DNA of 34,723 nucleotides from Neobacillus fumarioli NBRC 102428 (lineage in GTDB: Bacteria; Bacillota; Bacilli; Bacillales; Cytobacillaceae), in assembly GCF_001591485.1 (NCBI RefSeq), contig NZ_BCUZ01000020.1:1-34723 (forward strand), in the 5' to 3' direction. The notes beneath the pieces were generated by a model, which saw only the letters and a program-made list of their open reading frames with translations, had not been told where the DNA came from and did no database searches. The position numbers and the translations under genes were made by a program. Numbering within the stretch: position 1 is the first letter of the stretch; each line of letters opens with the position of its first letter. Below are positions 1 to 7,448 of this stretch, piece by piece.

Positions 1-49
1 GTCTACTAATAAAACTTAAAAATTGAGGGGAATCAAAATCGAAAGCATG

Positions 50-86
50 AAAAGCAGGGAGGCAAGATCTATTCCTTGCTTTTTTA
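50..86 (+). terminator. Intrinsic terminator of a gene left of the window
   Basis: An 11-bp stem (AAAAGCAGGGA at 50-60 with TCCTTGCTTTT at 73-83, one G-T wobble) is followed by a T-rich run. It lies before the first gene and probably ends a rightward transcript entering from outside the window. Positions 1-49 and 87-242 show no other supportable gene. Confidence 0.6.
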
Positions 87-242
87 ATTTTCCGAATGCC
101 TCGATTAATTTCACCGGAATCAGCTTTATAAGATTTACCATTAAATGTTCATCAAGTAAATTTTCAAGATATGAAAAGGAATAATGCTAGGAAATGTAGA
201 ATAGTATATAGTTTGGAAAATTTTAAAAAGGGGGATATTTCA

Positions 243-1937
243 TTGGCATTTGAAAATTATACATATGTACGACCGGATTTGGCAGATCTTCAGGAAAAAT
301 TTGACCTAGCACTTAGACGCTTTAAAATTGCAGGTTCTGCTTCAGAACAATGTGAGGCAATCAATGAAATCAATCAATTGCGAAATAATGTGGACACCAT
401 GTACAATCTTGTATCGATCCGCCATTCTATTGATACAAACGATGAATTTTATAAACAGGAGCAGGACTACATGGATGAACTGCTTCCTGAAATTGAAGGA
501 TTAGTGACAAAATACTATGAGGCATTAACCTCATCCAAATTCCGCCGAGAACTTGAAGAAAAGTGGGGCCAGCAATTATTTGCACTTGCCGAAGGACAAT
601 TAAAGACGTTTATACCTGAAATTGTCCCATTGCTGCAAAAGGAAAATCGTCTAGTCACCGAATATACAAAGCTGATTGCTTCAGCCAAAATTGAGTTTGA
701 AGGGGAAGAAAGAACCCTTGCTCAATTGGAGCCATTTGCACAGTCAACCGATCGGGAGATGCGAAAGCGGGCAAATGAAGCAAAATTCGGTTTTCTGGCC
801 GAGCATGAGGCGGAGCTTGATAGCATTTATGATGATCTGGTGAGGGTAAGAACAGATATTGCAAGAAAATTAGGGTTTAAAAACTTTGTGGAGCTTGGTT
901 ATTACCGTATGATGCGGACGGATTATGATGCGGAAATGGTCGCTAGTTTTCGAAGCCAGGTCGAACAGATCATTGTTCCGATTACTACCAAGTTGAAAGA
1001 ACGACAACGCGAACGCCTCGGGCTTGATACATTAAAATATTATGATGAAGCCTTTATGTTCCAAACAGGAAATCCTATGCCAAAAGGAAGCCCGGAATGG
1101 ATTATTGAAAATGGGAAGAAAATGTATGAAGAGCTATCGAAAGAGACGGGAGAATTTTTCTCGTTTATGCAGGAACATAACCTAATGGATCTTGTGGCAA
1201 AGAAAGGGAAAGCGAGCGGAGGCTATTGCACGTTCATTGAAAATTATAAAGCACCGTTTATCTTTTCCAATTTCAATGGAACATCAGGAGATATAACGGT
1301 TCTAACACATGAGGCAGGCCATGCTTTCCAAGTTTATTTAAGCCGTCATTTTGAAATCCCGGAATACTACTGGCCTACTTATGAGGCATGTGAAATTCAT
1401 TCAATGAGCATGGAATTCTTTTCATGGCCATGGATGGAACTGTTCTTTAAGGAAGAAACCGATAAATTCAAGTTCTTGCATTTAAGCGATTGCTTATTGT
1501 TTCTTCCGTATGGTGTATCCGTTGATGAGTTTCAGCATTGGGTTTATGAAAATCCGGATGCGACACCGAAAGAGAGGAAATTAAAATGGAGGGAAATTGA
1601 GAAAAAGTATTTGCCGCACAAAGATTATGATGGAAATGATTATTTAGAGAACGGTGGGTTTTGGCAGCGCCAAGGCCATATTTATAATTCACCGTTTTAT
1701 TATATTGATTATACATTAGCGCAAATTTGTGCGTTCCAATTTTGGAAGCGGTCGCGAGAAGACAGAAAAACGGCTTGGGCTGACTATGTGAAGTTATGTA
1801 AACTGGGTGGCAGCATGTCCTTTACAAAGCTTGTAGCAGCCGCAAATTTAATTTCCCCATTTGAAAATGGCTGCGTCGAGTCCGTTGCTGGTGAAATTGA
1901 ACAATGGCTTAATTCCATCGATGATAAAAATTTGTAA
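243..1937 (+). CDS. M3 family oligoendopeptidase (oligoendopeptidase F-like)
   Basis: Zinc metallopeptidase that trims short peptides in the cytoplasm. The protein is 564 residues, the usual length of the shorter Bacillus M3 oligopeptidases. The zinc motif HEAGH is at about residues 356-360, and the likely third ligand is E384 in the segment CEIHS. The N-terminal half is the helical lid typical of the family. A TTG start at 243 is preferred because a strong AAGGGGG ribosome binding site lies about 8 bases upstream. An in-frame ATG at 171 would add 24 residues, has no good binding site and adds a stretch not expected in the family. The gene is monocistronic and converges on clpE, sharing a bidirectional terminator with it. 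The family call is secure; the physiological substrate is unknown. Confidence 0.93.
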   Translation: MAFENYTYVRPDLADLQEKFDLALRRFKIAGSASEQCEAINEINQLRNNVDTMYNLVSIRHSIDTNDEFYKQEQDYMDELLPEIEGLVTKYYEALTSSKFRRELEEKWGQQLFALAEGQLKTFIPEIVPLLQKENRLVTEYTKLIASAKIEFEGEERTLAQLEPFAQSTDREMRKRANEAKFGFLAEHEAELDSIYDDLVRVRTDIARKLGFKNFVELGYYRMMRTDYDAEMVASFRSQVEQIIVPITTKLKERQRERLGLDTLKYYDEAFMFQTGNPMPKGSPEWIIENGKKMYEELSKETGEFFSFMQEHNLMDLVAKKGKASGGYCTFIENYKAPFIFSNFNGTSGDITVLTHEAGHAFQVYLSRHFEIPEYYWPTYEACEIHSMSMEFFSWPWMELFFKEETDKFKFLHLSDCLLFLPYGVSVDEFQHWVYENPDATPKERKLKWREIEKKYLPHKDYDGNDYLENGGFWQRQGHIYNSPFYYIDYTLAQICAFQFWKRSREDRKTAWADYVKLCKLGGSMSFTKLVAAANLISPFENGCVESVAGEIEQWLNSIDDKNL

Positions 1938-1941
1938 AAAT

Positions 1942-1980
1942 AGTGAAGCCATATTTTGTTATATGGCTTCACTTTCATTT
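1942..1980. terminator. Bidirectional terminator between M3 peptidase and clpE
   Basis: A perfect 13-bp stem (AGTGAAGCCATAT at 1942-1954, partner at 1961-1973) with a 6-base loop. T-rich sequence follows on the plus strand, and an A run at 1936-1940 serves the minus strand. It fits both converging genes. Confidence 0.85.
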
Positions 1981-4133
1981 TATTGCACAGGAACTTGTTC
2001 AGCTGTAATTTTTAATTCACCGTTTTCCAATACAGCGGCTAATTTAACGGCATCAGGCTCATCTAGGATAAAATCAGCGATTTTATCTTCAAGCTGTTCT
2101 TGGATTACGCGTCTTAATGGGCGTGCCCCAAAAGATGGATGGTAGCCTAATTCGGCTAATTTTTCTTTTACTTCTGCTGAAACAGTAAGCTCTATATTTT
2201 GTTCTTTTAATGTTTCCTTCAATTCATTAATCATAAGGTCAACAATTTTTAAGATTTGCTGCTGATCAAGTGAATGGAATTGAATGATACTGTCAAAACG
2301 GTTTAAGAATTCTGGTTTGAAGAAGCTGCCTAATGAATCAAGAATACTTTCTTCACGGGCAGTTTCGTTTTTGCCAAAACCGACATGAATCGGTTTGAAG
2401 CCGGCTCCGGCATTACTTGTCATAATGATCACCGTATCCTTAAAGCTTACGACTCTTCCTTGGCTGTCCGTCAGGCGGCCGTCCTCAAGAATTTGCAGGA
2501 ACATATGCTGTACGTCCGGGTGCGCTTTTTCAATCTCATCCAATAAAATAATACTGTATGGATTGCGACGGACTTTTTCTGTAAGCTGCCCTGCTTCATC
2601 GTGGCCTACATAACCAGGAGGTGCCCCGATTAATTTCGATACACTGTGTTTTTCCATGTATTCACTCATATCCAGGCGAATCATTGAATCTTTCGTACCA
2701 AATAGCTCTTCTGCCAGTGTTTTGGACAGTTCAGTTTTACCGACACCAGTCGGTCCGACAAATAAGAATGAACCGATTGGACGGTTTTTAGCTTTTAAGC
2801 CGGCACGGCTGCGTCGAATGGCTTTAGCGATTTTTTGTACTGCTTCTTCTTGACCGATGACTTTTTTATTTAAGTTTTCTTCTAGATGTTTCATTTTAAA
2901 TTGTTCATCTTGTTGCAGTTTGCCGACAGGAATACCAGTTTTTTGTTCAATAATTTCTTGAATATGGGAAAGTGTGACAACCGGTCTTTCAGAACCAGAT
3001 TCGTGATTCAAAGCTTTTTCTAGTTTGACCTCTTCATCGCGAAGCTTTGCTGCTTTTTCATAATCTTCTTTTTTAAGTGCATCTTCTTTCTCGGCAGCAA
3101 TTTCTTTCAAGCGTACTTCGATTTGTTCATGGCTTTTATAATCTGAAGTCAGATTTAATCTTGACCCAGCCTCATCCAGTAAATCGATCGCTTTATCCGG
3201 TAAGAATCGATCCTGAATATAGCGCTGTGATAATGTCACACAGGCACGAATGGCTTCATCTGAATAAGTAACCTCGTGATAGTCTTCGTATTTCTTTTGA
3301 ATTCCTTTTAATATTTCAATAGCTGCATCCAGTGTCGGCTCTTGGACAGAAATTGGCTGGAAGCGTCGTTCTAATGCGGAGTCCTTTTCAATATGCCGGT
3401 ATTCTTTTAACGTCGTGGCTCCGATTACTTGCAGTTCGCCGCGGGCAAGAGCCGGTTTTAAAATATTGCCTGCATCCATAGAACCTTCCGCAGAACCTGC
3501 ACCGACAAGTACATGGATTTCATCAATAAACAATATAATATTTTTTCGTTTTTGCAATTCCGCAATTAATTGCTTCATCCGTTCTTCAAATTGTCCGCGA
3601 ATGCCTGTATTGGCCACAAGCGAGGCAACATCGAGCAAGTAGACTTCTTTATTGCGAAGTTTTCCCGGGACATCGCCTTCCGTAATTTTCAAAGCAAGTC
3701 CTTCGGCTATGGCTGTTTTACCTACACCAGGTTCGCCGATTAATACGGGATTGTTTTTATTTCTGCGATTTAAAATTTCGATGACGCGTTTGATTTCGTC
3801 GTCACGGCCAATAACAGGATCAATAAGGCCGGCTTTTGCCATTTGCGTCAAGTTTCGGCCAAACTGATCAATAAAGCCGCCGCGTCCTGAATTTCTTTCA
3901 GCTTGAGGCATAATTTGTGCATTCAAATTTTCTTGTGAAAAGTTTGGCTTCATAAATAGGTCCTCAAACGGTATGTTGTGGAATGGGTTCATATTCAATC
4001 CAAAACCTGATCCTATTGCTTGTTTTTCTTTTATATAACAATCATGACATAATTTCATTTCTTTTCGTTGGCCATTCACATTTAGACTTAATTGTACATT
4101 TGCTTGGTTTTGATTACATTTTTGACAAAGCAT
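1980..4133 (-). CDS. clpE: ATP-dependent Clp protease ATP-binding subunit ClpE
   Basis: HSP100 unfoldase that feeds ClpP during heat and protein-damage stress. The 717-residue protein begins with a four-cysteine zinc finger (C3, C6, C29, C32), the hallmark separating ClpE from ClpC. It has no N-terminal Clp repeat domain. Two AAA+ modules follow, with Walker A GEPGVGKT and Walker B LFIDEIH in the first, and GPTGVGKT and LLDEIEKAH in the second. A UVR-type coiled segment ([15 protein letters not shown]) lies between them. The VGFG segment near the end of the second module probably forms the ClpP-docking loop. A strong AAGGAGG site at 4142-4149 precedes the ATG. The promoter carries tandem CtsR heptads (see separate entries), so heat-inducible control by CtsR is expected. 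Gene order next to ykvI is as in B. subtilis. Confidence 0.96.
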   Translation of the reverse strand: MLCQKCNQNQANVQLSLNVNGQRKEMKLCHDCYIKEKQAIGSGFGLNMNPFHNIPFEDLFMKPNFSQENLNAQIMPQAERNSGRGGFIDQFGRNLTQMAKAGLIDPVIGRDDEIKRVIEILNRRNKNNPVLIGEPGVGKTAIAEGLALKITEGDVPGKLRNKEVYLLDVASLVANTGIRGQFEERMKQLIAELQKRKNIILFIDEIHVLVGAGSAEGSMDAGNILKPALARGELQVIGATTLKEYRHIEKDSALERRFQPISVQEPTLDAAIEILKGIQKKYEDYHEVTYSDEAIRACVTLSQRYIQDRFLPDKAIDLLDEAGSRLNLTSDYKSHEQIEVRLKEIAAEKEDALKKEDYEKAAKLRDEEVKLEKALNHESGSERPVVTLSHIQEIIEQKTGIPVGKLQQDEQFKMKHLEENLNKKVIGQEEAVQKIAKAIRRSRAGLKAKNRPIGSFLFVGPTGVGKTELSKTLAEELFGTKDSMIRLDMSEYMEKHSVSKLIGAPPGYVGHDEAGQLTEKVRRNPYSIILLDEIEKAHPDVQHMFLQILEDGRLTDSQGRVVSFKDTVIIMTSNAGAGFKPIHVGFGKNETAREESILDSLGSFFKPEFLNRFDSIIQFHSLDQQQILKIVDLMINELKETLKEQNIELTVSAEVKEKLAELGYHPSFGARPLRRVIQEQLEDKIADFILDEPDAVKLAAVLENGELKITAEQVPVQ

Positions 4134-4171
4134 TTTAAATAACCTCCTTGTTATTTTTGCTTTTATCGATT

Positions 4172-4194
4172 TTTGACTTTGACTATCTTTGACC
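4172..4194 (-). promoter_or_regulatory. CtsR operator downstream of the clpE -10 (three heptads)
   Basis: Read on the minus strand, GGTCAAA-GAT-AGTCAAA is an exact match to the CtsR heptad pair (RGTCAAA with 3-base spacer). A third AGTCAAA overlaps the second by one base. It lies just after the -10 box, where bound repressor would block transcription. B. subtilis clpE is known to carry several CtsR heptads. Confidence 0.88.
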
Positions 4195-4204
4195 TTATGT
4201 CTTA

Positions 4205-4233
4205 AGTATACTCTGACCTTTTTTGACTTTCAA
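4205..4233 (-). promoter_or_regulatory. Sigma-A promoter of clpE
   Basis: Minus strand -35 TTGAAA (4228-4233), 17-base spacer, -10 TATACT (4205-4210). The spacer contains one CtsR pair and the start site would lie beside the other. Confidence 0.75.
4212..4228 (-). promoter_or_regulatory. CtsR operator in the clpE spacer, overlapping a possible ykvI -35
   Basis: Minus strand AGTCAAA-AAA-GGTCAGA: one perfect heptad and one with a single mismatch, with the standard 3-base spacing. On the plus strand the same bases include TTGACT (4223-4228), a candidate -35 for the divergent ykvI. Confidence 0.75.
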
Positions 4234-4250
4234 GTGTTTTGTCATAGAAA
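4223..4250 (+). promoter_or_regulatory. Candidate promoter of ykvI
   Basis: TTGACT (4223-4228), 16-base spacer, TAGAAA (4245-4250). The -35 is good and the -10 is weak (4 of 6). It would start transcription near 4257, giving a leader of about 68 bases that begins at a purine-rich GAGGAGG. Confidence 0.4.
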
Positions 4251-4288
4251 TTTTTGCTAGAGGAGGAAAAAAGCTCGTCTTTGTTGGC

Positions 4289-4319
4289 CTCCCCCTTCAT
4301 ATATTGTGATGAGGGGGAG
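4289..4319 (+). promoter_or_regulatory. Hairpin sequestering the ykvI Shine-Dalgarno
   Basis: CTCCCCC (4289-4295) and TCAT (4297-4300) pair with ATGA (4309-4312) and GGGGGAG (4313-4319): 11 pairs, one bulged T, 8-base loop. The right arm is the whole ribosome binding site of ykvI. No T run follows on either strand, so it is not a terminator. Confidence 0.6.
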
Positions 4320-4324
4320 ATGAT

Positions 4325-5374
4325 GTGAAGAGAAATTGGAATCAAGCCTTTCAAATTGCAGCAGTATATGTTGGAACTGTTGTTGGAGCTGGATTCGCCA
4401 CAGGAAGGGAAATCGTTGAGTTTTTTTCGCGGTTTGGCTTCTTTGGCTTAATTAGTATATTAATGAGCGGTTATTTGTTTGTCATGATCGGTTCTAAATT
4501 GATGAGAATGGCAGCACAGATAAATGCAAAATCGTATCAGGAATTTAATGAATATTTATTCGGAAAATGGCCGTCGAAAATTATAAATATTTTTATGCTT
4601 GTTATGCTCTTGGGGGTTAGCGCGGTCATGTTGTCGGGGGCAGGGGCAGTATTTGAAGAGCAGCTTGGTTTACCGAAGACGCTGGGAGTGATTGTGACAA
4701 TCATTTTATCCTATTTGGTCATGCTTCTCGGGACTAGAGGGCTGTTTGCTGTTAATACATTTGTCGTTCCGCTGATGATTAGCTTTAGTTTCATTTTAAT
4801 GGTATTAAGCTTAAGAATGCCGAACTTTATGCAACAATTATTGTTTATCCCGCATGCTGATGATGGCTGGAAGAGCGTTGTTGCGCCATTTTCTTATGCG
4901 GCATTAAACCTTGGACTGGCACAAGCGGTACTTGTTCCTGTTGCGGCGGAGGTTAAGGATGATTGGACAATCAAATGGGGTGCCATTATTGGGGGACTTG
5001 CCTTAACACTTATTTTAATCGCCAGTCATTTTACATTGATTATGCTGCCAAATGTTGAAATATATGAAATCCCGATGGCAATTATTATGAAGAACCTGGC
5101 TCCGTTTTTTTATTGGATTTTTGTGCTGGTGATTTACGGGGAGATTTTTACCTCAGTAATCGGTAATGTCTTTGGACTTGATCGCCAGCTTCAAGCATAT
5201 ATGCATATTCCTACAACGCTGTCCGTAACCGTTATTTTTGCTTTATCCTGCTTGATTAGCCTTGTCAATTATGGAACCTTGCTTTCCTATTTGTATCCTT
5301 TATTTGGCTATATTTGTCTGGTCTTTATTATCCTTTTATGGATGAAACCATTTACGCCAAGTGAAATAAAATGA
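4325..5374 (+). CDS. ykvI: YkvI-family integral membrane protein (APC-like transporter fold)
   Basis: A 349-residue, highly hydrophobic protein with about ten predicted membrane helices and a typical N-terminal glycine-rich first helix (VGTVVGAGFATGREI). B. subtilis YkvI has almost the same length and the same position beside clpE. The fold resembles the amino acid/Na+ symporter superfamily, but no substrate is established. The start is GTG, because the ATG two bases upstream runs directly into a stop; GAGGGGGAG lies 5 bases before the GTG. That binding site is buried in a hairpin and the upstream promoter overlaps CtsR heptads, which suggests unusual control. A terminator follows at once. 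Confidence 0.88.
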   Translation: MKRNWNQAFQIAAVYVGTVVGAGFATGREIVEFFSRFGFFGLISILMSGYLFVMIGSKLMRMAAQINAKSYQEFNEYLFGKWPSKIINIFMLVMLLGVSAVMLSGAGAVFEEQLGLPKTLGVIVTIILSYLVMLLGTRGLFAVNTFVVPLMISFSFILMVLSLRMPNFMQQLLFIPHADDGWKSVVAPFSYAALNLGLAQAVLVPVAAEVKDDWTIKWGAIIGGLALTLILIASHFTLIMLPNVEIYEIPMAIIMKNLAPFFYWIFVLVIYGEIFTSVIGNVFGLDRQLQAYMHIPTTLSVTVIFALSCLISLVNYGTLLSYLYPLFGYICLVFIILLWMKPFTPSEIK

Positions 5375-5412
5375 AAAAGCAGCTGTTTGAGCTACAGCCG
5401 CTTTTTCATTTT
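5373..5412. terminator. Terminator after ykvI, shared with the converging CPBP gene
   Basis: A 14-bp stem with one mismatch: GAAAAAGCAGCTGT (5373-5386) with ACAGCCGCTTTTTC (5394-5407). A and T tracts on the two sides allow it to work in both directions. It overlaps the last base pairs of ykvI. Confidence 0.75.
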
Positions 5413-5420
5413 CATAAAGT

Positions 5421-6035
5421 TTATTTGAAGGGAAGAATGATGAAAATCATAATATCAAAAATAATATGGGATATGATAACTAGCGGCATACTCTTCTTCC
5501 AAAAATATATAGCACCCCATACACAACCGGAAATAAAGGTGGCTAAAAGTAATATAAATGAACCGGAATAAATTTGGACAGAGGTGTACAATATAGCACC
5601 GGCTGCAATACTTATAACTGGCCCGAGATAATTTAATAGCTTTTTTTGTACATATCCGCGCCAGAATAACTCTTCACCGGGAGCTGCAACTAAAATAAGT
5701 CCCATATACTCCCAAAACTGCTCCGGGGCATAATAATCATATAATTGATGAATGCTGCTAATCAATGGAAGATGAGTGATCTCCATAATTTTAAGCCCTA
5801 GCCAAAAAACGAAAAATAATAGCAGTCCCGAGATAGCCCCCAGGAGAAAATACTGAATAAATGGCAGCTCATCGTCAACCTTTCGCTGCAGCATTGAGTA
5901 AATAATCAGTGCTAAGATCGAGCCAGTGAAAATATACCAAAATATCCCCGGTTCCTGAAATGAAAAATAATAAAGTAAGTGCGCAAGAATTAATCCTATG
6001 ATTAATCGATAGTCTTTGAGGAGGTTCTTCATCAT
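5421..6035 (-). CDS. CPBP family intramembrane glutamic endopeptidase
   Basis: A 204-residue protein with about six membrane helices and the CPBP/Abi signature. Motif 1 is EELFWRGYVQ (paired glutamates plus arginine) near residues 120-130, and the later helices include a histidine-bearing segment (VIISHIIFDI) matching the conserved His near the C-terminus. Family members cleave within membranes or act in bacteriocin self-immunity and prenyl-protein processing. No bacteriocin gene is visible nearby, so the role is open. Two consecutive ATGs sit about 7 bases after AAAAGGAGC (6042-6050); the first is used. It is monocistronic. Confidence 0.85.
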   Translation of the reverse strand: MMKNLLKDYRLIIGLILAHLLYYFSFQEPGIFWYIFTGSILALIIYSMLQRKVDDELPFIQYFLLGAISGLLLFFVFWLGLKIMEITHLPLISSIHQLYDYYAPEQFWEYMGLILVAAPGEELFWRGYVQKKLLNYLGPVISIAAGAILYTSVQIYSGSFILLLATFISGCVWGAIYFWKKSMPLVIISHIIFDIMIFIILPFK

Positions 6036-6166
6036 TAAATGCTCCTTTTTTCAAAATCCAATTTATTATACCAAAAAGTTTTTGAAATAGGCTATAAAAC
6101 ATTCTATCTAATTTGCTGATAAGAATCGAGAAATTGAGAAAAATAAGCAGGAAGGGAGTGAAAAGG

Positions 6167-6280
6167 ATGAGTAAATCGCAGAGGCAGCAAGAAAGAGAGT
6201 GGACTGTCAGAAAGCAAGATCAAAACCCACATGGAAAAGTAAAATCACTGAAAGAGCTTTCCAAAGAAGTAGGTAAATAA
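6167..6280 (+). CDS. Small conserved hydrophilic protein (37 aa; possibly DUF6254)
   Basis: A 37-residue, charged, soluble peptide beginning MSKSQRQQEREW and containing NPHGKVKSLKEL. It has a good binding site (GGAAGGGAGTG then AAAAGG) before its ATG and its own terminator directly after the stop, so it is a real gene despite its size. The NPHGKVKS segment resembles short Bacillus proteins that I recall as DUF6254, but I cannot confirm this from the sequence alone. No function is known. It converges on ykvS. Confidence 0.7.
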   Translation: MSKSQRQQEREWTVRKQDQNPHGKVKSLKELSKEVGK

Positions 6281-6281
6281 A

Positions 6282-6310
6282 AGAAAAGGCAGATTGAATC
6301 TGCCTTTTCT
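6282..6310. terminator. Bidirectional terminator between the 37-aa gene and ykvS
   Basis: A perfect 13-bp stem (AGAAAAGGCAGAT, 6282-6294; partner 6298-6310) with a 3-base loop. It overlaps the ykvS stop codon; A/T tracts lie in the stem ends. Confidence 0.8.
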
Positions 6311-6500
6311 AATTTAAAGCGCTTTCTTTTATAATCCGATAATTCTTATGATTAACCACTGTGCGATGATCTAATTCTAAATCGCGATAATTATCCATAT
6401 AAGTCAGGTCAACGATGACAGAGTTTTCATTTACCTTTTCAACAATTCCCTGCAGCCCGCCACGGAATTCAATAATATTTCCTACTTCTGCTTTTTTCAA
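6309..6500 (-). CDS. ykvS: YkvS-family protein (DUF2187)
   Basis: A 63-residue KOW/SH3-like small protein with the family core GNIIEFRGGLQGIVEKV and VIVDLTYMDNYRDLEL, ending in VVNHKNYRII. The function is unknown; the fold suggests a small beta barrel. The TTG at 6498-6500 is chosen because GAGAGGAGAG lies 4-13 bases upstream of it. An in-frame ATG 6 codons earlier would place that binding site inside the coding region. The position near clpE and ykvI agrees with B. subtilis gene order. Confidence 0.85.
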   Translation of the reverse strand: MKKAEVGNIIEFRGGLQGIVEKVNENSVIVDLTYMDNYRDLELDHRTVVNHKNYRIIKESALN

Positions 6501-6666
6501 TATTCTCTCTCCTCTCAAATTCTATTTAAAAACAGTTTGCACTACTTTTTCCAATTCGTAAAGGTTTTTGTTTGACAATTTCGTAAAATTTGCCGAAAAA
6601 TAATATGTAAACCATAAATAATAGACACGCTCTTTAAAGAAACCAATTGGATAATAGGAGGAAATT

Positions 6667-6861
6667 ATGAATCGTGATATGGCAGAAGATATACTGAACA
6701 GGCTTAAGAGCGGAGAATTATCGGAGTACTATGTAAAAAATGAAGATTTTATGGCTTTTCGGGAAGTACTAATCAAAAGAAAAGATTTTAAACATTTTCG
6801 CGGAATTGCAAAACAGGGAGGGGATGTATTATTTCAATATTTAAATGAGCCAAGAAGTTAA
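6667..6861 (+). CDS. Conserved hypothetical protein (64 aa)
   Basis: A 64-residue soluble, mostly helical protein (LNRLKSGELSEYYVKNEDF, RKDFKHFRGIAKQGGD). AGGAGG at 6656-6661 is well spaced from the ATG, so translation is convincing. I recognise no named domain. It stands alone upstream of ptsHI and reads in the same direction, but 320 bases with candidate promoters separate them. Confidence 0.75.
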   Translation: MNRDMAEDILNRLKSGELSEYYVKNEDFMAFREVLIKRKDFKHFRGIAKQGGDVLFQYLNEPRS

Positions 6862-6925
6862 AATGGCAATTGCATTGGGTTAAATAACAAACTGGAAATT
6901 CGGCCTACTTTTATGAGTTTTTTAA

Positions 6926-6954
6926 TTGTCGAAATGAGTAGAAAATGTTATCCT
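6926..6954 (+). promoter_or_regulatory. Candidate distal ptsHI promoter
   Basis: TTGTCG (6926-6931), 17-base spacer, TATCCT (6949-6954). It would start at about 6961, at the left arm of the repeat at 6960-6979. Confidence 0.4.
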
Positions 6955-6959
6955 AACGA

Positions 6960-6979
6960 TTGTGTGAAAAGACACACAA
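6960..6979 (+). repeat. 7-bp inverted repeat in the ptsHI leader
   Basis: TTGTGTG (6960-6966) and CACACAA (6973-6979) flank a 6-base centre. It sits at the predicted start of the distal promoter, so it could be an operator or a 5' hairpin. Confidence 0.5.
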
Positions 6980-7094
6980 ATAAGTTTCATCCTTTATACA
7001 TGTTTGCTTTCAGTATAGGTAACTATAAACGTAATATTAGATCAACTTTCGATGCAATAGCATCCAAAAGTCTTTTCTTCCTTTAAAGTTTTAG

Positions 7095-7121
7095 TTGACT
7101 AAAAGTAGCAAATTGTATAAA
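7095..7121 (+). promoter_or_regulatory. Candidate proximal ptsHI promoter
   Basis: TTGACT (7095-7100) and TATAAA (7116-7121) with a short 15-base spacer. The hexamers are good and the spacing is suboptimal. Confidence 0.4.
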
Positions 7122-7181
7122 TTTAAAAAGTCAAAGAATAATTTTTATTACATATTTTTATAAAAAGGAGTTTGATTTATA

Positions 7182-7448
7182 ATGGCTGAGAAGCAATTTA
7201 AAGTAATCGCAGAAACAGGAATTCATGCAAGACCTGCAACTTTATTGGTGCAAACTGCCAGCAAATTTGATTCTGACATTAATTTAGAATATAAAGGGAA
7301 AACCGTTAATTTAAAATCCATTATGGGAGTTATGTCTTTAGGAATTGGCCAAGGTGCTGAGATTAAAATTACAGCAGAAGGCAACGACGCAGATGATGCT
7401 CTTAATAGTATTACAGAAATGTTGAAAAAAGAAGGTTTGGCTGAATAA
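7182..7448 (+). CDS. ptsH: Phosphocarrier protein HPr
   Basis: General phosphocarrier of the PTS, accepting phosphate from enzyme I on His15 (GIHARPA) and passing it to sugar-specific EIIA domains. Ser46 (LKSIMGVMS), the HPr kinase target, is present, so HPr-Ser-P can act as CcpA corepressor. At 88 residues it has the standard length. AAAAGGAG precedes the ATG by about 9 bases. The stop codon overlaps the ptsI start by one base (TAATG), giving translational coupling. Unlike B. subtilis there is no ptsG directly upstream. Confidence 0.98.
   Translation: MAEKQFKVIAETGIHARPATLLVQTASKFDSDINLEYKGKTVNLKSIMGVMSLGIGQGAEIKITAEGNDADDALNSITEMLKKEGLAE

Larger units (their letters stand above)
6862..7181 (+). 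other. Intergenic region upstream of ptsHI
   Basis: A 320-base AT-rich gap with no credible gene. It holds two candidate promoters (6926-6954 and 7095-7121) and an inverted repeat at 6960-6979. There is no GlcT-type antiterminator/terminator pair that I can recognise, and ptsG is absent. Confidence 0.6.

Noticed and set aside
6914-7087. Possible 57-codon gene in the ptsHI leader
   Set aside because: No ribosome binding site, atypical composition, and it spans the promoter candidate and inverted repeat.
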